A stretch of 32,480 nt of DNA from Candidatus Cloacimonadota bacterium (GCA_016935235.1 JAFGRJ010000172.1:1-32480); one strand, 5' to 3'; counted from the first letter of the stretch, positions 23,061 to 31,753 are shown. The notes: generated by a model not told the origin, from the sequence alone. Translations and numbers: made by a program.

Positions 23061-24369
23061 TTCTACCCCGGAAAAAAATTTTGAATGCCGTTCCAGAAAA
23101 ACCAAATTCCTCCCTTAGTTGATTGTTTAAATACCTGCGGTAATGGGTTGTGATCAACTGTGGATTATTGCAGAAGAAAACGAAGACGGGAGGACTGGTC
23201 TTGATCTGGGTACCAAAGAATATTCTGGCATGCTTGCCACTGGAATGACTGGGAGCATACTTGATGGTTATTCTATTCAGAAATCTGTTCAGCTCCGCTG
23301 TTGTGATTCTCTTTCTGCTTTCTTCAGTTACTTCCATTATCCGTTCGAGAATCCTGTGAATCCTCTGACCTGTCAATGCGGAAACAAACATGACAGGACA
23401 ATATTGCAGAAAGGGTAGTTGTTCCCTGATCCTGACTATGAATTCCCCCGGAGTTGCATTGTCCTTGTGTATCAGATCCCACTTGTTGACCAGAATAATG
23501 GTATCCTTGAATCTTCTCCAGACATAGGAGGCTATCTTCTGATCCTGAGTCGCAATCTCCTGAGTAGCATCCAGAACCAGTAGCACCAGATGAGCCCGTT
23601 CAATTGCCTCTATCGTTCTGACCACACTGAAATATTCCACTCCGTAATCTACCTTTCCCTTTCTACGCAGACCGGCGGTATCAATTAATAGCAATGGTTT
23701 ACCATGGTATCTGATTCTGGTGTCTACTGTATCACGGGTAGTCCCCGGCTTGGGATCTATAATGCTGTCGTTTTTACCGGTCAATCTGTTCAGGACAGAG
23801 GATTTGCCGACATTAGGCTTACCAACAATAGCTATCTTCAAAATTTCTTCTGTTTCAGGTTCTTCGGAATAATGCGGTAAAAGCTCGATAAGCTTGTCAA
23901 GAAGATTACCCACGTTGCGACCCTGTATTGCTGCCACAGGAAATGCTTCCCCCAGACCCAGTTGCAGAAAGTCATAGATCTCTAATTTATCTTTGTCACT
24001 ATCCACTTTATTTGCAACCAGTATCACCTTTTCCCTTTGGGGATATAGAATCCTTGCTATATCCTTGTCCACAGCAGTTGCTCCCACCTTGGTGTCAACA
24101 AGGAAAAGAATCAGATCAGCTTCTGCTATTGCCATTTCAGCCTGCAATTTTACTGCTCTGTCGAGATTATCCCTGGACTTGGGTAAAATACCTCCCGTAT
24201 CAACAACTGTGAAATAATGCCCGTTCCATTCAGCATCCTCGTAGCGTCGATCCCTGGTGCTTCCTTCCTTGAAATCGACAATAGCACTGCGACGATGACA
24301 AATCCGGTTGAAAAGGGTTGATTTACCTACGTTGGAACTTCCTACAATAGCTACTATATTTTTCCTCAT
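23044..24369 (-). CDS. der: Ribosome-associated GTPase Der (EngA)
   Basis: A 441-residue tandem GTPase. Two G domains are seen: the first with GSSNVGKST and DTGG, the second with GKPNVGKSS, DTAGLRRKGKV and NKWD; the C-terminal KH-like domain follows from about residue 350. Der is needed for 50S subunit maturation. The first P-loop has Ser where Pro/Lys is common (GSSN), within normal variation. An upstream TTG at 24399 was rejected for the ATG at 24369. It is the first gene of the long minus-strand array, divergent from tldD. Confidence 0.96.
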   Translation of the reverse strand: MRKNIVAIVGSSNVGKSTLFNRICHRRSAIVDFKEGSTRDRRYEDAEWNGHYFTVVDTGGILPKSRDNLDRAVKLQAEMAIAEADLILFLVDTKVGATAVDKDIARILYPQREKVILVANKVDSDKDKLEIYDFLQLGLGEAFPVAAIQGRNVGNLLDKLIELLPHYSEEPETEEILKIAIVGKPNVGKSSVLNRLTGKNDSIIDPKPGTTRDTVDTRIRYHGKPLLLIDTAGLRRKGKVDYGVEYFSVVRTIEAIERAHLVLLVLDATQEIATQDQKIASYVWRRFKDTIILVNKWDLIHKDNATPGEFIVRIREQLPFLQYCPVMFVSALTGQRIHRILERIMEVTEESRKRITTAELNRFLNRITIKYAPSHSSGKHARIFFGTQIKTSPPVFVFFCNNPQLITTHYRRYLNNQLREEFGFSGTAFKIFFRGRNESKH

Positions 24370-24399
24370 ATCAGAATTAGCTTTTCCATTAATCTGCAA

Positions 24400-24529
24400 G
24401 CAAATCTTTTTTCTGAGCCTAATTTGTCAAATGAATTCCCCCATGCTCCCTGCTGAAAATTGAAAAGAATCACTTGACATAAAGCGGTCAATTCGATTTT
24501 CACATTCCCATCCTGAGTAAGGAGGTATC
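24400..24529. promoter_or_regulatory. Divergent promoter region between der and tldD
   Basis: A 130-nt intergenic region. On the plus strand, TTGACA at 24474-24479 faces tldD; on the minus strand, TTGACA at 24430-24425 faces der. Convincing -10 boxes are not evident at either. Two inverted repeats overlap these elements: TTGAC(24474-24478)/GTCAA(24487-24491) and ATTTG-T-CAAAT (24422-24432). Confidence 0.45.
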
Positions 24530-25912
24530 ATGATTTCGAAACATCTTCTGCTAAAAGTCCTCGATAAAGCTCTCAGCAATGGTGCTGACTTTGCTGACAT
24601 CTTCGTGGAAAGCACTTATAATTCTTTGATCAACTACAATGACAACAAAACCAAACAGAATATTGTGGGCAGAGATCAGGGAGCAGGAGTACGGGTTTTT
24701 TATGGACAGAGTGCCATCTATGCTTATACTAACGATCTTAGTGAAAAAGCCCTTATTGCTGCTGCTGCTGCTGTCAGTCAGGCAGCTCGGGGTAAATCTG
24801 ATGGCAAGGTAATCAATCTTACCGTTAGAAAAAACTTCGATCGTCATCCTGTTGCAATTCCATCTGATACGGTATCACGCCGGGATAAGATAGATTTTAT
24901 CAAACAGATCAACGATTCTTCCCGTAACTATAGTGATTTGATTTCCCAGGTTGATATTACCCTTATTGAAAAGATACAGAAGGTGCTCATCGTTAACAGT
25001 GAAGGTTTATTAACTGAAGATATGAGAAATTATGCACGTGTGAACGTTATTTCTATTGCTTCCCGGGGAACAGAAAAACAGACAGGATGGGAAGGACCAG
25101 GAGGTCTGGCAGGCTATGAATTTTTCAAGTCACTTGATCCTGCTGCTCTGGGCAGAAACACAGCCAGCCGGGCAGTAACCATGCTCCAGGCAGATTACGC
25201 TCCCGGCGGGAAAATGCCCGTTATCATTGACAACGGCTTCGGGGGTGTGATATTCCATGAAGCCTGTGGTCATTCCCTGGAGACTACTTCGGTGGCTAAG
25301 GGAGCATCGATTTTTGCAGGTAAAATGGGAGAACAGATCGCCAGCCCCCTGGTAACAGCTATTGACGATGGCACAATACCTAATGCCTGGGGTAGTGAGA
25401 ATATCGATGATGAAGGTTTACCTACCCGGAAGACAGTGCTGATCGAAAATGGTATCCTGAAGTCCTATATGGTAGACAGAATGGGTAGCGTCAAAACTGG
25501 TTATGAAACCACCGGAAGCGGTAGAAAGCAGTCATATAAATTTGCTCCCGCCTCCCGGATGCGCAATACATATATCGCAGCCGGAAAGAGTAAACTGGAA
25601 GATCTTATCGCTTCCACCGAATTGGGTATCTATGCTAAAAAAATGGGAGGTGGCTCCGTCATGCCTGGGACCGGAAATTTCAACTTCGCTGTCAGTGAAG
25701 CCTACCTCATAAAAAAAGGAAAAATTCAGGAGCCTGTTCGGGGAGTGACCCTGATTGGGAACGGTGGGGATATCCTGAAAAAAATCAGCATGATAGCTGA
25801 TAATCTGGCACTGTCCCAGGGAATGTGCGGGTCGGTGAGTGGTAGTGTTCCGGCCAATGTCGGGCAACCTGCCATAAAAGTTGATGAGATAACCATCGGC
25901 GGCAGAAAATAG
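24530..25912 (+). CDS. tldD: TldD metalloprotease subunit
   Basis: A 460-residue TldD/PmbA-family protein. The metal-binding motif is HEACGH (residues 243-248) within VIFHEACGHSLE, the HExxxH signature of the catalytic TldD subunit. TldD forms a heterodimer with TldE/PmbA and digests unfolded peptides through a channel; it also processes leader peptides such as microcin B17 and modified peptides. A strong AAGGAGGT lies 6 nt before the ATG. It is followed by its partner gene after 9 nt. Confidence 0.96.
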   Translation: MISKHLLLKVLDKALSNGADFADIFVESTYNSLINYNDNKTKQNIVGRDQGAGVRVFYGQSAIYAYTNDLSEKALIAAAAAVSQAARGKSDGKVINLTVRKNFDRHPVAIPSDTVSRRDKIDFIKQINDSSRNYSDLISQVDITLIEKIQKVLIVNSEGLLTEDMRNYARVNVISIASRGTEKQTGWEGPGGLAGYEFFKSLDPAALGRNTASRAVTMLQADYAPGGKMPVIIDNGFGGVIFHEACGHSLETTSVAKGASIFAGKMGEQIASPLVTAIDDGTIPNAWGSENIDDEGLPTRKTVLIENGILKSYMVDRMGSVKTGYETTGSGRKQSYKFAPASRMRNTYIAAGKSKLEDLIASTELGIYAKKMGGGSVMPGTGNFNFAVSEAYLIKKGKIQEPVRGVTLIGNGGDILKKISMIADNLALSQGMCGSVSGSVPANVGQPAIKVDEITIGGRK

Positions 25913-25921
25913 GAGTAGAAA

Positions 25922-27256
25922 ATGTACGAGAAGGAATTTCAATTCATCTTTAACTATGCATCCAGTAAGGCTGATGACATCGAAATATTGCTTTCTTCCA
26001 ATAAATCTTTTTCTGTTAAGATACATAATCAGGAAATAGAATCTTTTAATTACGCAGATGCCAAAGGAATAGGAGTAAGGGTTATTAAGGATGATAAAGT
26101 CGGTTATGCCTATACAGAGGAGTTTAATGAGAAAACACTGCGGGTAATAGTCGATCAGGCTGTGGAAAACAGCAGTTTCTCTGAAGATGCCGATAAGATA
26201 GAATTCTCCAGCTACCCTGATATACCCCGGAGACCCAGGGTATACTCCAGGAAACTGGATGCGGTAGATGTAGCCAGTAAAATTGATTTTACCAAAAAAG
26301 TCGAGAGAATAGCCAGAGAAGCAGATAAAAGGATAATCAATGTGCCTTTTGCTACCTTCGGCGATGGCAGAAGCTTTATTAAAATAGCTAACAGCAGAGG
26401 ATTGCATAAAGAAGACAGGCAGAATTATGCCTATGCTGTCGTAGGCGTACTGGCCGCGGAAAAGGATGATAAAAGAGCGGGATTCGATTTTATCATCAGC
26501 CGGAATTTCAGTGATTTCGATCCCCATAAACTCGCTGTAAAAAGCGTTGAGAAAGCTATAGGGCTCCTGGGTGGAAGAGAAATCGCATCAGGAGGTTATC
26601 CGATAATATTCAACAATGAGATGATGGCTACCATGCTCGCTACTTTCTCCAGTATCTTCAGCGCTCAGTCGGTTCAGGAAGGTAAATCACTCTTGAAAGG
26701 CAGGCTAAATAAGATCATTGCCAGTAACAAGGTTACAATTATCGATGACGCCCTGCATAAAAAGGGGTTTTCCACCCGAAGTTTTGATAGTGAAGGTTAT
26801 CCTTCCCAGAAAACTGTCCTTATTGATAAGGGAAAATTAATAGGTTATCTCCATAATACCATTACAGCCCGGAAAGATAGGGTCAGTTCCACTGGCAATG
26901 CTGCCCGTGATTATAAAGGGATCCTGTCTGTTTCCCCCACGAATTTTTTCTTGAAACCTGGAAATGTCACCAGTAATGAACTCTATTCACGTCACGCCAG
27001 GCTTATTGAGATTGTCTCACTGCAGGGTATGCACGCCGGGGCTAATACCATTTCGGGTGATTTTTCTCTTTCTGCCGAAGGTTTTCTTTATGAACAGGGA
27101 GAAAGGAAAGATTCCCTGAAACAGTTTACCGTATCGGGAAATATACTCCAGATGCTGAAGGATGTTGAAGACATTGCCGATGATTTCATTTTTGATACCT
27201 CCGCCTGTGGCTCAGCATCGGTCTTGATCAAAAAACTGGCAGTCAGCAGCAGGTAA
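25922..27256 (+). CDS. pmbA: TldE/PmbA subunit, partner of TldD
   Basis: A 444-residue TldD/PmbA-family protein without the HExxxH motif, as expected for the non-catalytic TldE/PmbA subunit. Family segments include GIGVRVIKDDKVGYAYTE, GYPIIFNN, FDSEGYPSQKTVLIDKGKL and the C-terminal DFSLSAEGFLYEQGE. It is in the same operon as tldD (9-nt gap, AGGAG at its start). The pair is complete and no obvious peptide substrate gene lies beside it. Confidence 0.95.
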   Translation: MYEKEFQFIFNYASSKADDIEILLSSNKSFSVKIHNQEIESFNYADAKGIGVRVIKDDKVGYAYTEEFNEKTLRVIVDQAVENSSFSEDADKIEFSSYPDIPRRPRVYSRKLDAVDVASKIDFTKKVERIAREADKRIINVPFATFGDGRSFIKIANSRGLHKEDRQNYAYAVVGVLAAEKDDKRAGFDFIISRNFSDFDPHKLAVKSVEKAIGLLGGREIASGGYPIIFNNEMMATMLATFSSIFSAQSVQEGKSLLKGRLNKIIASNKVTIIDDALHKKGFSTRSFDSEGYPSQKTVLIDKGKLIGYLHNTITARKDRVSSTGNAARDYKGILSVSPTNFFLKPGNVTSNELYSRHARLIEIVSLQGMHAGANTISGDFSLSAEGFLYEQGERKDSLKQFTVSGNILQMLKDVEDIADDFIFDTSACGSASVLIKKLAVSSR

Positions 27257-27310
27257 CTATCCTGAAACCCTCACGGGATATTCATGCCTTGACCTGCTGA
27301 ATTTTAGTTT

Positions 27311-27341
27311 TTGACAATTAGGGTACCATATAAATTATTAT
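27311..27341 (+). promoter_or_regulatory. Candidate promoter for the LolA-like gene
   Basis: TTGACA at 27311-27316 and TATTAT at 27336-27341, spaced 19 nt, end 18 nt before the start codon. A second -10 reading, TTATTA at 27335, gives an 18-nt spacer. The short distance to the ATG leaves a very short leader. The 103-nt gap to pmbA holds no gene. Confidence 0.45.
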
Positions 27342-27359
27342 TCCTCTAAGAGTACGACA

Positions 27360-28061
27360 ATGAAATATTTATTTGTTTTTATCCTTTTTTTCCCCTTTAT
27401 AATCTTACAATCCTCTGAAGATCACAACGAAATTGATGCTGATTCCACTGCCATCATTATGGAAAAGATGATCAGGGCTGTAGGCAGAGTTGATTTTGTG
27501 GAAAAAATCGCCACTTATGGCATGAACTGGCAACCCATCGAAGAGGGAGCCCTGAGCTTTGCCATATTTGTTGAAGTTGAATTTCCTGATAAATTGCATC
27601 TCAATTTTCAGGGTATGGACCTGATCGTGGAGGGAGACAGGGGATGGAGGAAATATTATGAAGGATATTATGAGAATCTCAATGAAAACATGATCCGTGT
27701 CCTGCAGGGTAATTTAAAAAGGAATGTCATCTTTATATGCAAATATCCCGCGTCTTTTCGTCCAGTTTACCAGAAAAAGGAGATCATTCAGGATAAGGAT
27801 TGTTATATCCTTTTCCTGGATGATGGACAGATGAGTTTTCAACTTGCCATAGACTGCGTTTCTCATCTGCCGTGGTGTCTTCGCTATCACGAGATCGTGC
27901 AGGATCGCGAGCATGAAATATCCAGATATTTCCTGGAATATACAACTTTTAGCGGGATAACTTATCCCACTCATATCGAGGTTTTTGACCAGAATAAGAA
28001 CAAGATCAGTGCAATAAGGATCAATCAGGTAATTTTCAATGATCTGGAAGCTGAAAATTGA
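27360..28061 (+). CDS. Exported protein, LolA/outer-membrane-lipoprotein-sorting-like
   Basis: A 233-residue protein with signal peptide (MKYLFVFILFFPFIILQSSE) and a mature part with alternating beta strands: VEFPDKLHLNFQGMDLIVEGDRGWRKYYEG is typical of the LolA/LolB-like fold used by lipoprotein-sorting proteins, and DKDCYILFLDDG plus ISRYFLEYTTFSGITYPTHIEVFD continue it. This family assignment is based on general pattern only. The start has little ribosome-site signal (CTAAGAG). The stop TGA abuts the stop of the convergent gene with no base between. Confidence 0.6.
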   Translation: MKYLFVFILFFPFIILQSSEDHNEIDADSTAIIMEKMIRAVGRVDFVEKIATYGMNWQPIEEGALSFAIFVEVEFPDKLHLNFQGMDLIVEGDRGWRKYYEGYYENLNENMIRVLQGNLKRNVIFICKYPASFRPVYQKKEIIQDKDCYILFLDDGQMSFQLAIDCVSHLPWCLRYHEIVQDREHEISRYFLEYTTFSGITYPTHIEVFDQNKNKISAIRINQVIFNDLEAEN

Positions 28062-28976
28062 TCAGTTCTTTAATAATCCTATCATCAGCGTAAGAGCACT
28101 GTCGTCATAATCATTAAAAGTTACCGCATATTCACAATTCACTCTCAACTGGAAATTGTAGGTCCGGAATGCCACCAGACCAGCATTGGCAGCAAGCATG
28201 AAGCCGTCTTCATGTTTGTCAGGTTCATTGTCGTGAGCTACCCAGTGGAATCCTGCTGCCAGACCTAGAAAGGGGCTGAAATCGCTTCTACTGAACAGGT
28301 AATCACAGAACACAGAAGCAGTAACTCCATAACGAGCTCCTCCTTGAACTCCCGCCATGAGACTGCCTGTGTCATAACCCAAAATAAGGTTCAGGGAAAA
28401 AACTCTATCTTTATCTTCGTATCCTTCTAGCGGATAAGTGTAACCGAAGGTCAGACCCAGATATTTGGCAGCCTTGCGCCGAATAAAAGCTTTTTCATCT
28501 TCCTTCAATACCTGACCGACTTCCGCTGTTTGATCAATTAATTTACCACTGCTGATGCTGTTCGCAATCCTCCTGGCCATAACATCGAGTTCGTCTACAC
28601 CCGGTACCGAGGAATTGTCCGCAAGCTGGGTCTCGCGTCTATGCACATCGGTCAGAATGAAGTGAACTATGATTTTCTCACCCAGACGATTCAGACTCAC
28701 CGCCAGAACCAGGTCGGCCTGTACATTCTCACCTATGTCAGCAGCACAATCCGAATCCATACAGTATTCACCGTACTGGTCCATTTGCTTGCCGGACAGC
28801 AGACTGAATTTATCATGCTTGCTTAATTCATTTCTTAACAGTTCACTGAAGGTCTGAACCGTACTTTGGTCCACGCCATTGGCATGCAGCGGTAATACAG
28901 CCAATCTCTGCCCAGCGAACACTAATGTTCCCGTTAAAATTAAAAATAAAGTGCAAATCAGCTGGCTTTTTCCCAT
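28062..28976 (-). CDS. TolB/FlgO-like N-domain fused to a C-terminal beta-barrel
   Basis: A 304-residue exported protein. After a signal peptide (to about residue 22) comes a domain with RLAVLPLHANGVDQSTVQTF, FSLLSGKQMDQ and a Cys pair in CMDSDCAADIGE, a pattern seen in small TolB/CsgG-like N-domains that sense or bind in the periplasm. The C-terminal ~140 residues (from KYLGLTFGYTYPLEGY) alternate polar and apolar residues like an outer-membrane barrel: FSLNLILGYDTGSLMAGV, SPFLGLAAGFHW, LTLMIGLLKN. The start ATG at 28976 has GGAGTAAG upstream. Function is not recognised; related fusions occur in FCB genomes. No terminator separates it from the convergent neighbour. Confidence 0.65.
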   Translation of the reverse strand: MGKSQLICTLFLILTGTLVFAGQRLAVLPLHANGVDQSTVQTFSELLRNELSKHDKFSLLSGKQMDQYGEYCMDSDCAADIGENVQADLVLAVSLNRLGEKIIVHFILTDVHRRETQLADNSSVPGVDELDVMARRIANSISSGKLIDQTAEVGQVLKEDEKAFIRRKAAKYLGLTFGYTYPLEGYEDKDRVFSLNLILGYDTGSLMAGVQGGARYGVTASVFCDYLFSRSDFSPFLGLAAGFHWVAHDNEPDKHEDGFMLAANAGLVAFRTYNFQLRVNCEYAVTFNDYDDSALTLMIGLLKN

Positions 28977-29005
28977 TTTCTTACTCCACTTTTGTTTATA
29001 CATTT

Positions 29006-29033
29006 AAATTATGTCTACAGGATTTCCAGTCAA
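29006..29033 (-). promoter_or_regulatory. Candidate promoter for the TolB/barrel gene
   Basis: On the minus strand TTGACT (29033-29028) is followed after 16 nt by TAATTT (29011-29006). It lies in the 60-nt gap behind the YitT gene and 30 nt before the start codon. Confidence 0.4.
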
Positions 29034-29036
29034 ATT

Positions 29037-29978
29037 TTATTTTTCACCCAGAGTGATATTTCTACTCCGGAAACCGTATCCCATGACATCAGAAACATCA
29101 GTAAGCAGAACAAAAGCCCGGGGATCAATATCGCGGACAATATCTCGTACAATTGCCACTTGTCTTCTGTTCATGGCACAAAAGAGCATATCATAGCGAT
29201 CTCCGGTGTAACCACCTTCAGCCTTGATAAATGTTACACCTCTGTTTATCTTATCATATATTTCTTCCCGGATCGCTGCACTGTGATGAGATATGATATA
29301 AACACCCTTTACATAGGGCAGACCTTCACTGGCAAGGTCTGTTATCTTGGCAGTAATGAAAAGGTTGATATATCCCCAGATGATAATTCTAAGATCTTTG
29401 AAAATAAAACCCACTGTAAAAATGATAAGTGTCTCTACAATCCAGTAACCGGTACCTATGGATATCCCCAATCTATCCTTGAGAAATGCAGCAGGTATAT
29501 CGGAACCCCCTGTGGAACCACGAAACCGGAATATTATCCCCAATCCCAGTCCCAGCAGTACTGAACCAGCTATTGCAGCCAGATATATATCATCAGGTCC
29601 CAACATGGCAATTATTCTCTGACCTTTGAAATAATAAGTGTAGGGAGTAAGATCCTTGATAATGCCTATACTGTAAAGGTTCTGCAGACTGAGAAGATCG
29701 GAAAGCAGAGACACTGACAGGAGTCCGTAAATTGACCTGAATCCGAAACGGTTGCCCCAAAAAATGAAACTGAATATAAACAGTGGCAAATTCAAAATGA
29801 TCATGGAGATACCAATGGGAATCCCTAAAAAATGAAACAATATCTGGGATAAACCGCCTACTCCACCCGGGACTATCTTGTAGGGGACCAGAAACCAGGA
29901 ATAAGCCATGGAAAAAAAAACCGCACCTACGATTATACCTGCATACTGGATTAAATCCCTTCTTACATGCTTCCTCAT
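29037..29978 (-). CDS. YitT family integral membrane protein
   Basis: A 313-residue protein with an N-terminal membrane region of about five to six helices (for example IIVGAVFFSMAYSWFLVP and the conserved RFRGSTGGSDIPAAFL) and a cytoplasmic C-terminal DUF2179 domain (YIISHHSAAIREEI, RGVTFIKAEGGYTGD, DMLFCAMNRRQ). YitT proteins have no firmly established function; transport or signalling is suspected. GGAGGAATAAA precedes the ATG. It is divergent from the nucleoside kinase. Confidence 0.92.
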   Translation of the reverse strand: MRKHVRRDLIQYAGIIVGAVFFSMAYSWFLVPYKIVPGGVGGLSQILFHFLGIPIGISMIILNLPLFIFSFIFWGNRFGFRSIYGLLSVSLLSDLLSLQNLYSIGIIKDLTPYTYYFKGQRIIAMLGPDDIYLAAIAGSVLLGLGLGIIFRFRGSTGGSDIPAAFLKDRLGISIGTGYWIVETLIIFTVGFIFKDLRIIIWGYINLFITAKITDLASEGLPYVKGVYIISHHSAAIREEIYDKINRGVTFIKAEGGYTGDRYDMLFCAMNRRQVAIVRDIVRDIDPRAFVLLTDVSDVMGYGFRSRNITLGEK

Positions 29979-29996
29979 TTTATTCCTCCGCTGCGT

Positions 29997-30023
29997 AAAT
30001 TAAATTATGCTTTTTAATGTCAA
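29997..30023 (-). promoter_or_regulatory. Candidate promoter for the YitT gene
   Basis: On the minus strand TTGACA (30023-30018) is followed after 15 nt by TAATTT (30002-29997). The -35 matches consensus; the spacer is short. It lies 18 nt before the start codon. Confidence 0.4.
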
Positions 30024-30044
30024 AGAAAAAAGCAGGGAAATTTC

Positions 30045-30073
30045 TTGACTTAAAATAAATGTAAAAATATTAA
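30045..30073 (+). promoter_or_regulatory. Promoter for the nucleoside kinase
   Basis: TTGACT (30045-30050), a 17-nt spacer and TATTAA (30068-30073), in an AT-rich setting, followed by AAGGAGG at 30086-30092. It is the best sigma70-like match in the window. Confidence 0.6.
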
Positions 30074-30097
30074 AATTATTACTTTAAGGAGGAATAT

Positions 30098-31753
30098 TTG
30101 TTCCAAGTCGAATTAACACTGGATTCCGAACACTGGAAGACACTTTCTGTGGCTCAACCTGTTACAATCAGAGAACTTATTGGTACAAGCGATATAACTG
30201 CTTATCGAATAATTGCTTACCAGAAAGATTCCGCCTATATCTGCTCTGATTATTTGCTAAGTGAAAATTGCCGTTTAAATTGCATCAGCGTTCTGTCTGC
30301 GGCAGGTCATCTTGTCTATCAGGATACTGGAATATTTATTCTCATGAAGGCTTTCTTCAATATCCTGCCACACCATAAGAAGCTGGTGGTCGAACACTCA
30401 GTGGGTGATGGTGTTTTCTGTGAGGTTTTTAATGATTATGTGTTAACTTCGGAAGATGTAAAAAACCTCAGGAAAGAAATAAACAGCATCATCCAGAGAA
30501 AAATGCCCATTACCCGGATGCAGCTGTCCCCAGAAAAAGCCAGAGAGATTTTCTCTCATTTCAAAAGGGATGACATAGTCAAGAACATAGGTTTCGATAT
30601 TGAAATGAACGTTTACCAGTGTGGCAAATATTTTGATTATTTCATCCGTCAGCTAGCTGAAAATACCGAGATGCTGACAAGTTTCGAACTCATCTATCAA
30701 TCTCCCGGTCTGATTATCAGATTTCCCCGCATGGGGAATCTAGAGATAATAGATAAGTTCATTCTTCCCAAGAAATTGTTCTTAACTCATCAGGAACATG
30801 ATAAATGGCTCAGTATATTGAATATTCATAATACCAGCGCCCTCAACAAAGCCATCAAGGATTACAAGATTCAGGAACTCATACAGATTGAGGAAGCTCT
30901 CCATGAAAACAAGATTGTTGATATAGCAAACAAGATTTCATGGAACAAGAAAGTTCGGATTGTATTAATTGCGGGGCCGACTTCCTCCGGTAAAACCACT
31001 TTTGCCAAACGGCTTTTTATCCAGTTGCGTGTGAATGGCATTTATCCTCATGTTATCAATATGGATGATTACTTCCATCCCCGGCAGACCACCCCCCGCA
31101 AGGATAACGGTGTTTTGGATTTCGAGAGCATCGATGCTGTCAATACAGAAATGCTCAATAATCACCTGCAAAGGCTTCTGGCAGGACAGGAGATAGAACT
31201 CCCCAAGTATAACTTTCTTACCGGTCAGACCGAGAACAGCCATTTTAAACTTAAATTACGCGAAAATGATATCCTTATCATGGAAGGAATACACGGACTG
31301 AACGATAAATTAACCGAATCTATTCCATTTAACCAGAAATTGAAAATCTACGTCAGTGCACTCAACAACCTTAATATTGACGCTCACAACCGTATCCGTA
31401 CATCCGATTCCAGAAAAATAAGAAGAATCGTCCGGGATCATAAATTCCGGGGAAACAGGGCAGAACAAACTCTCATTCTCTGGGAATCCATCCGAGAAGG
31501 TGAAGATAAAAATATTTTTCCCTTCCAGGAAAATGCAGATTTCATGTTCAACAGCATCCTGAATTATGAATTGGCCGTTCTGAAAAAATACATTGAACCT
31601 CTGCTCCAGGATATTTCTCCCTATTCGGTAGTTTATCTGGAGGCAAAAAGCCTGCTGGAACACATCAAGCATATAAAAAGCATAGAAGATGACCTGGTCC
31701 CTTCCAATTCAATCATCAGAGAATTCATTGGGAGCAGTGCCTTTAAATATTAA
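30098..31753 (+). CDS. Nucleoside kinase, uridine kinase-like with long N-terminal region
   Basis: A 551-residue protein. The N-terminal ~80 residues resemble a TGS-like regulatory domain and the next ~180 an additional domain like that of threonyl-tRNA synthetase, as in the nucleoside kinase family found in Bacteroidota and Thermotogota. The C-terminal kinase has P-loop GPTSSGKTT (293-301), NMDDYFHPRQ, ILIMEGIHGLND and the RIRTSDSRKIRRIVRD segment, as in the phosphoribulokinase/uridine kinase superfamily. It probably phosphorylates a nucleoside; substrate not certain. The start is TTG, fixed by AAGGAGG 5 nt upstream. It is a single-gene unit with its own promoter and terminator. Confidence 0.88.
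   Translation: MFQVELTLDSEHWKTLSVAQPVTIRELIGTSDITAYRIIAYQKDSAYICSDYLLSENCRLNCISVLSAAGHLVYQDTGIFILMKAFFNILPHHKKLVVEHSVGDGVFCEVFNDYVLTSEDVKNLRKEINSIIQRKMPITRMQLSPEKAREIFSHFKRDDIVKNIGFDIEMNVYQCGKYFDYFIRQLAENTEMLTSFELIYQSPGLIIRFPRMGNLEIIDKFILPKKLFLTHQEHDKWLSILNIHNTSALNKAIKDYKIQELIQIEEALHENKIVDIANKISWNKKVRIVLIAGPTSSGKTTFAKRLFIQLRVNGIYPHVINMDDYFHPRQTTPRKDNGVLDFESIDAVNTEMLNNHLQRLLAGQEIELPKYNFLTGQTENSHFKLKLRENDILIMEGIHGLNDKLTESIPFNQKLKIYVSALNNLNIDAHNRIRTSDSRKIRRIVRDHKFRGNRAEQTLILWESIREGEDKNIFPFQENADFMFNSILNYELAVLKKYIEPLLQDISPYSVVYLEAKSLLEHIKHIKSIEDDLVPSNSIIREFIGSSAFKY

Noticed and set aside
25532-26527. Minus-strand open frame of 331 codons
   Set aside because: It is antisense to the end of tldD and start of pmbA, two clear family members; the translation has no recognisable motif.
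27257-27310. Possible terminator after pmbA (ACCC/GGGT-like pairing)
   Set aside because: The only stem is 3-4 bp and has no T-run; not enough to call.
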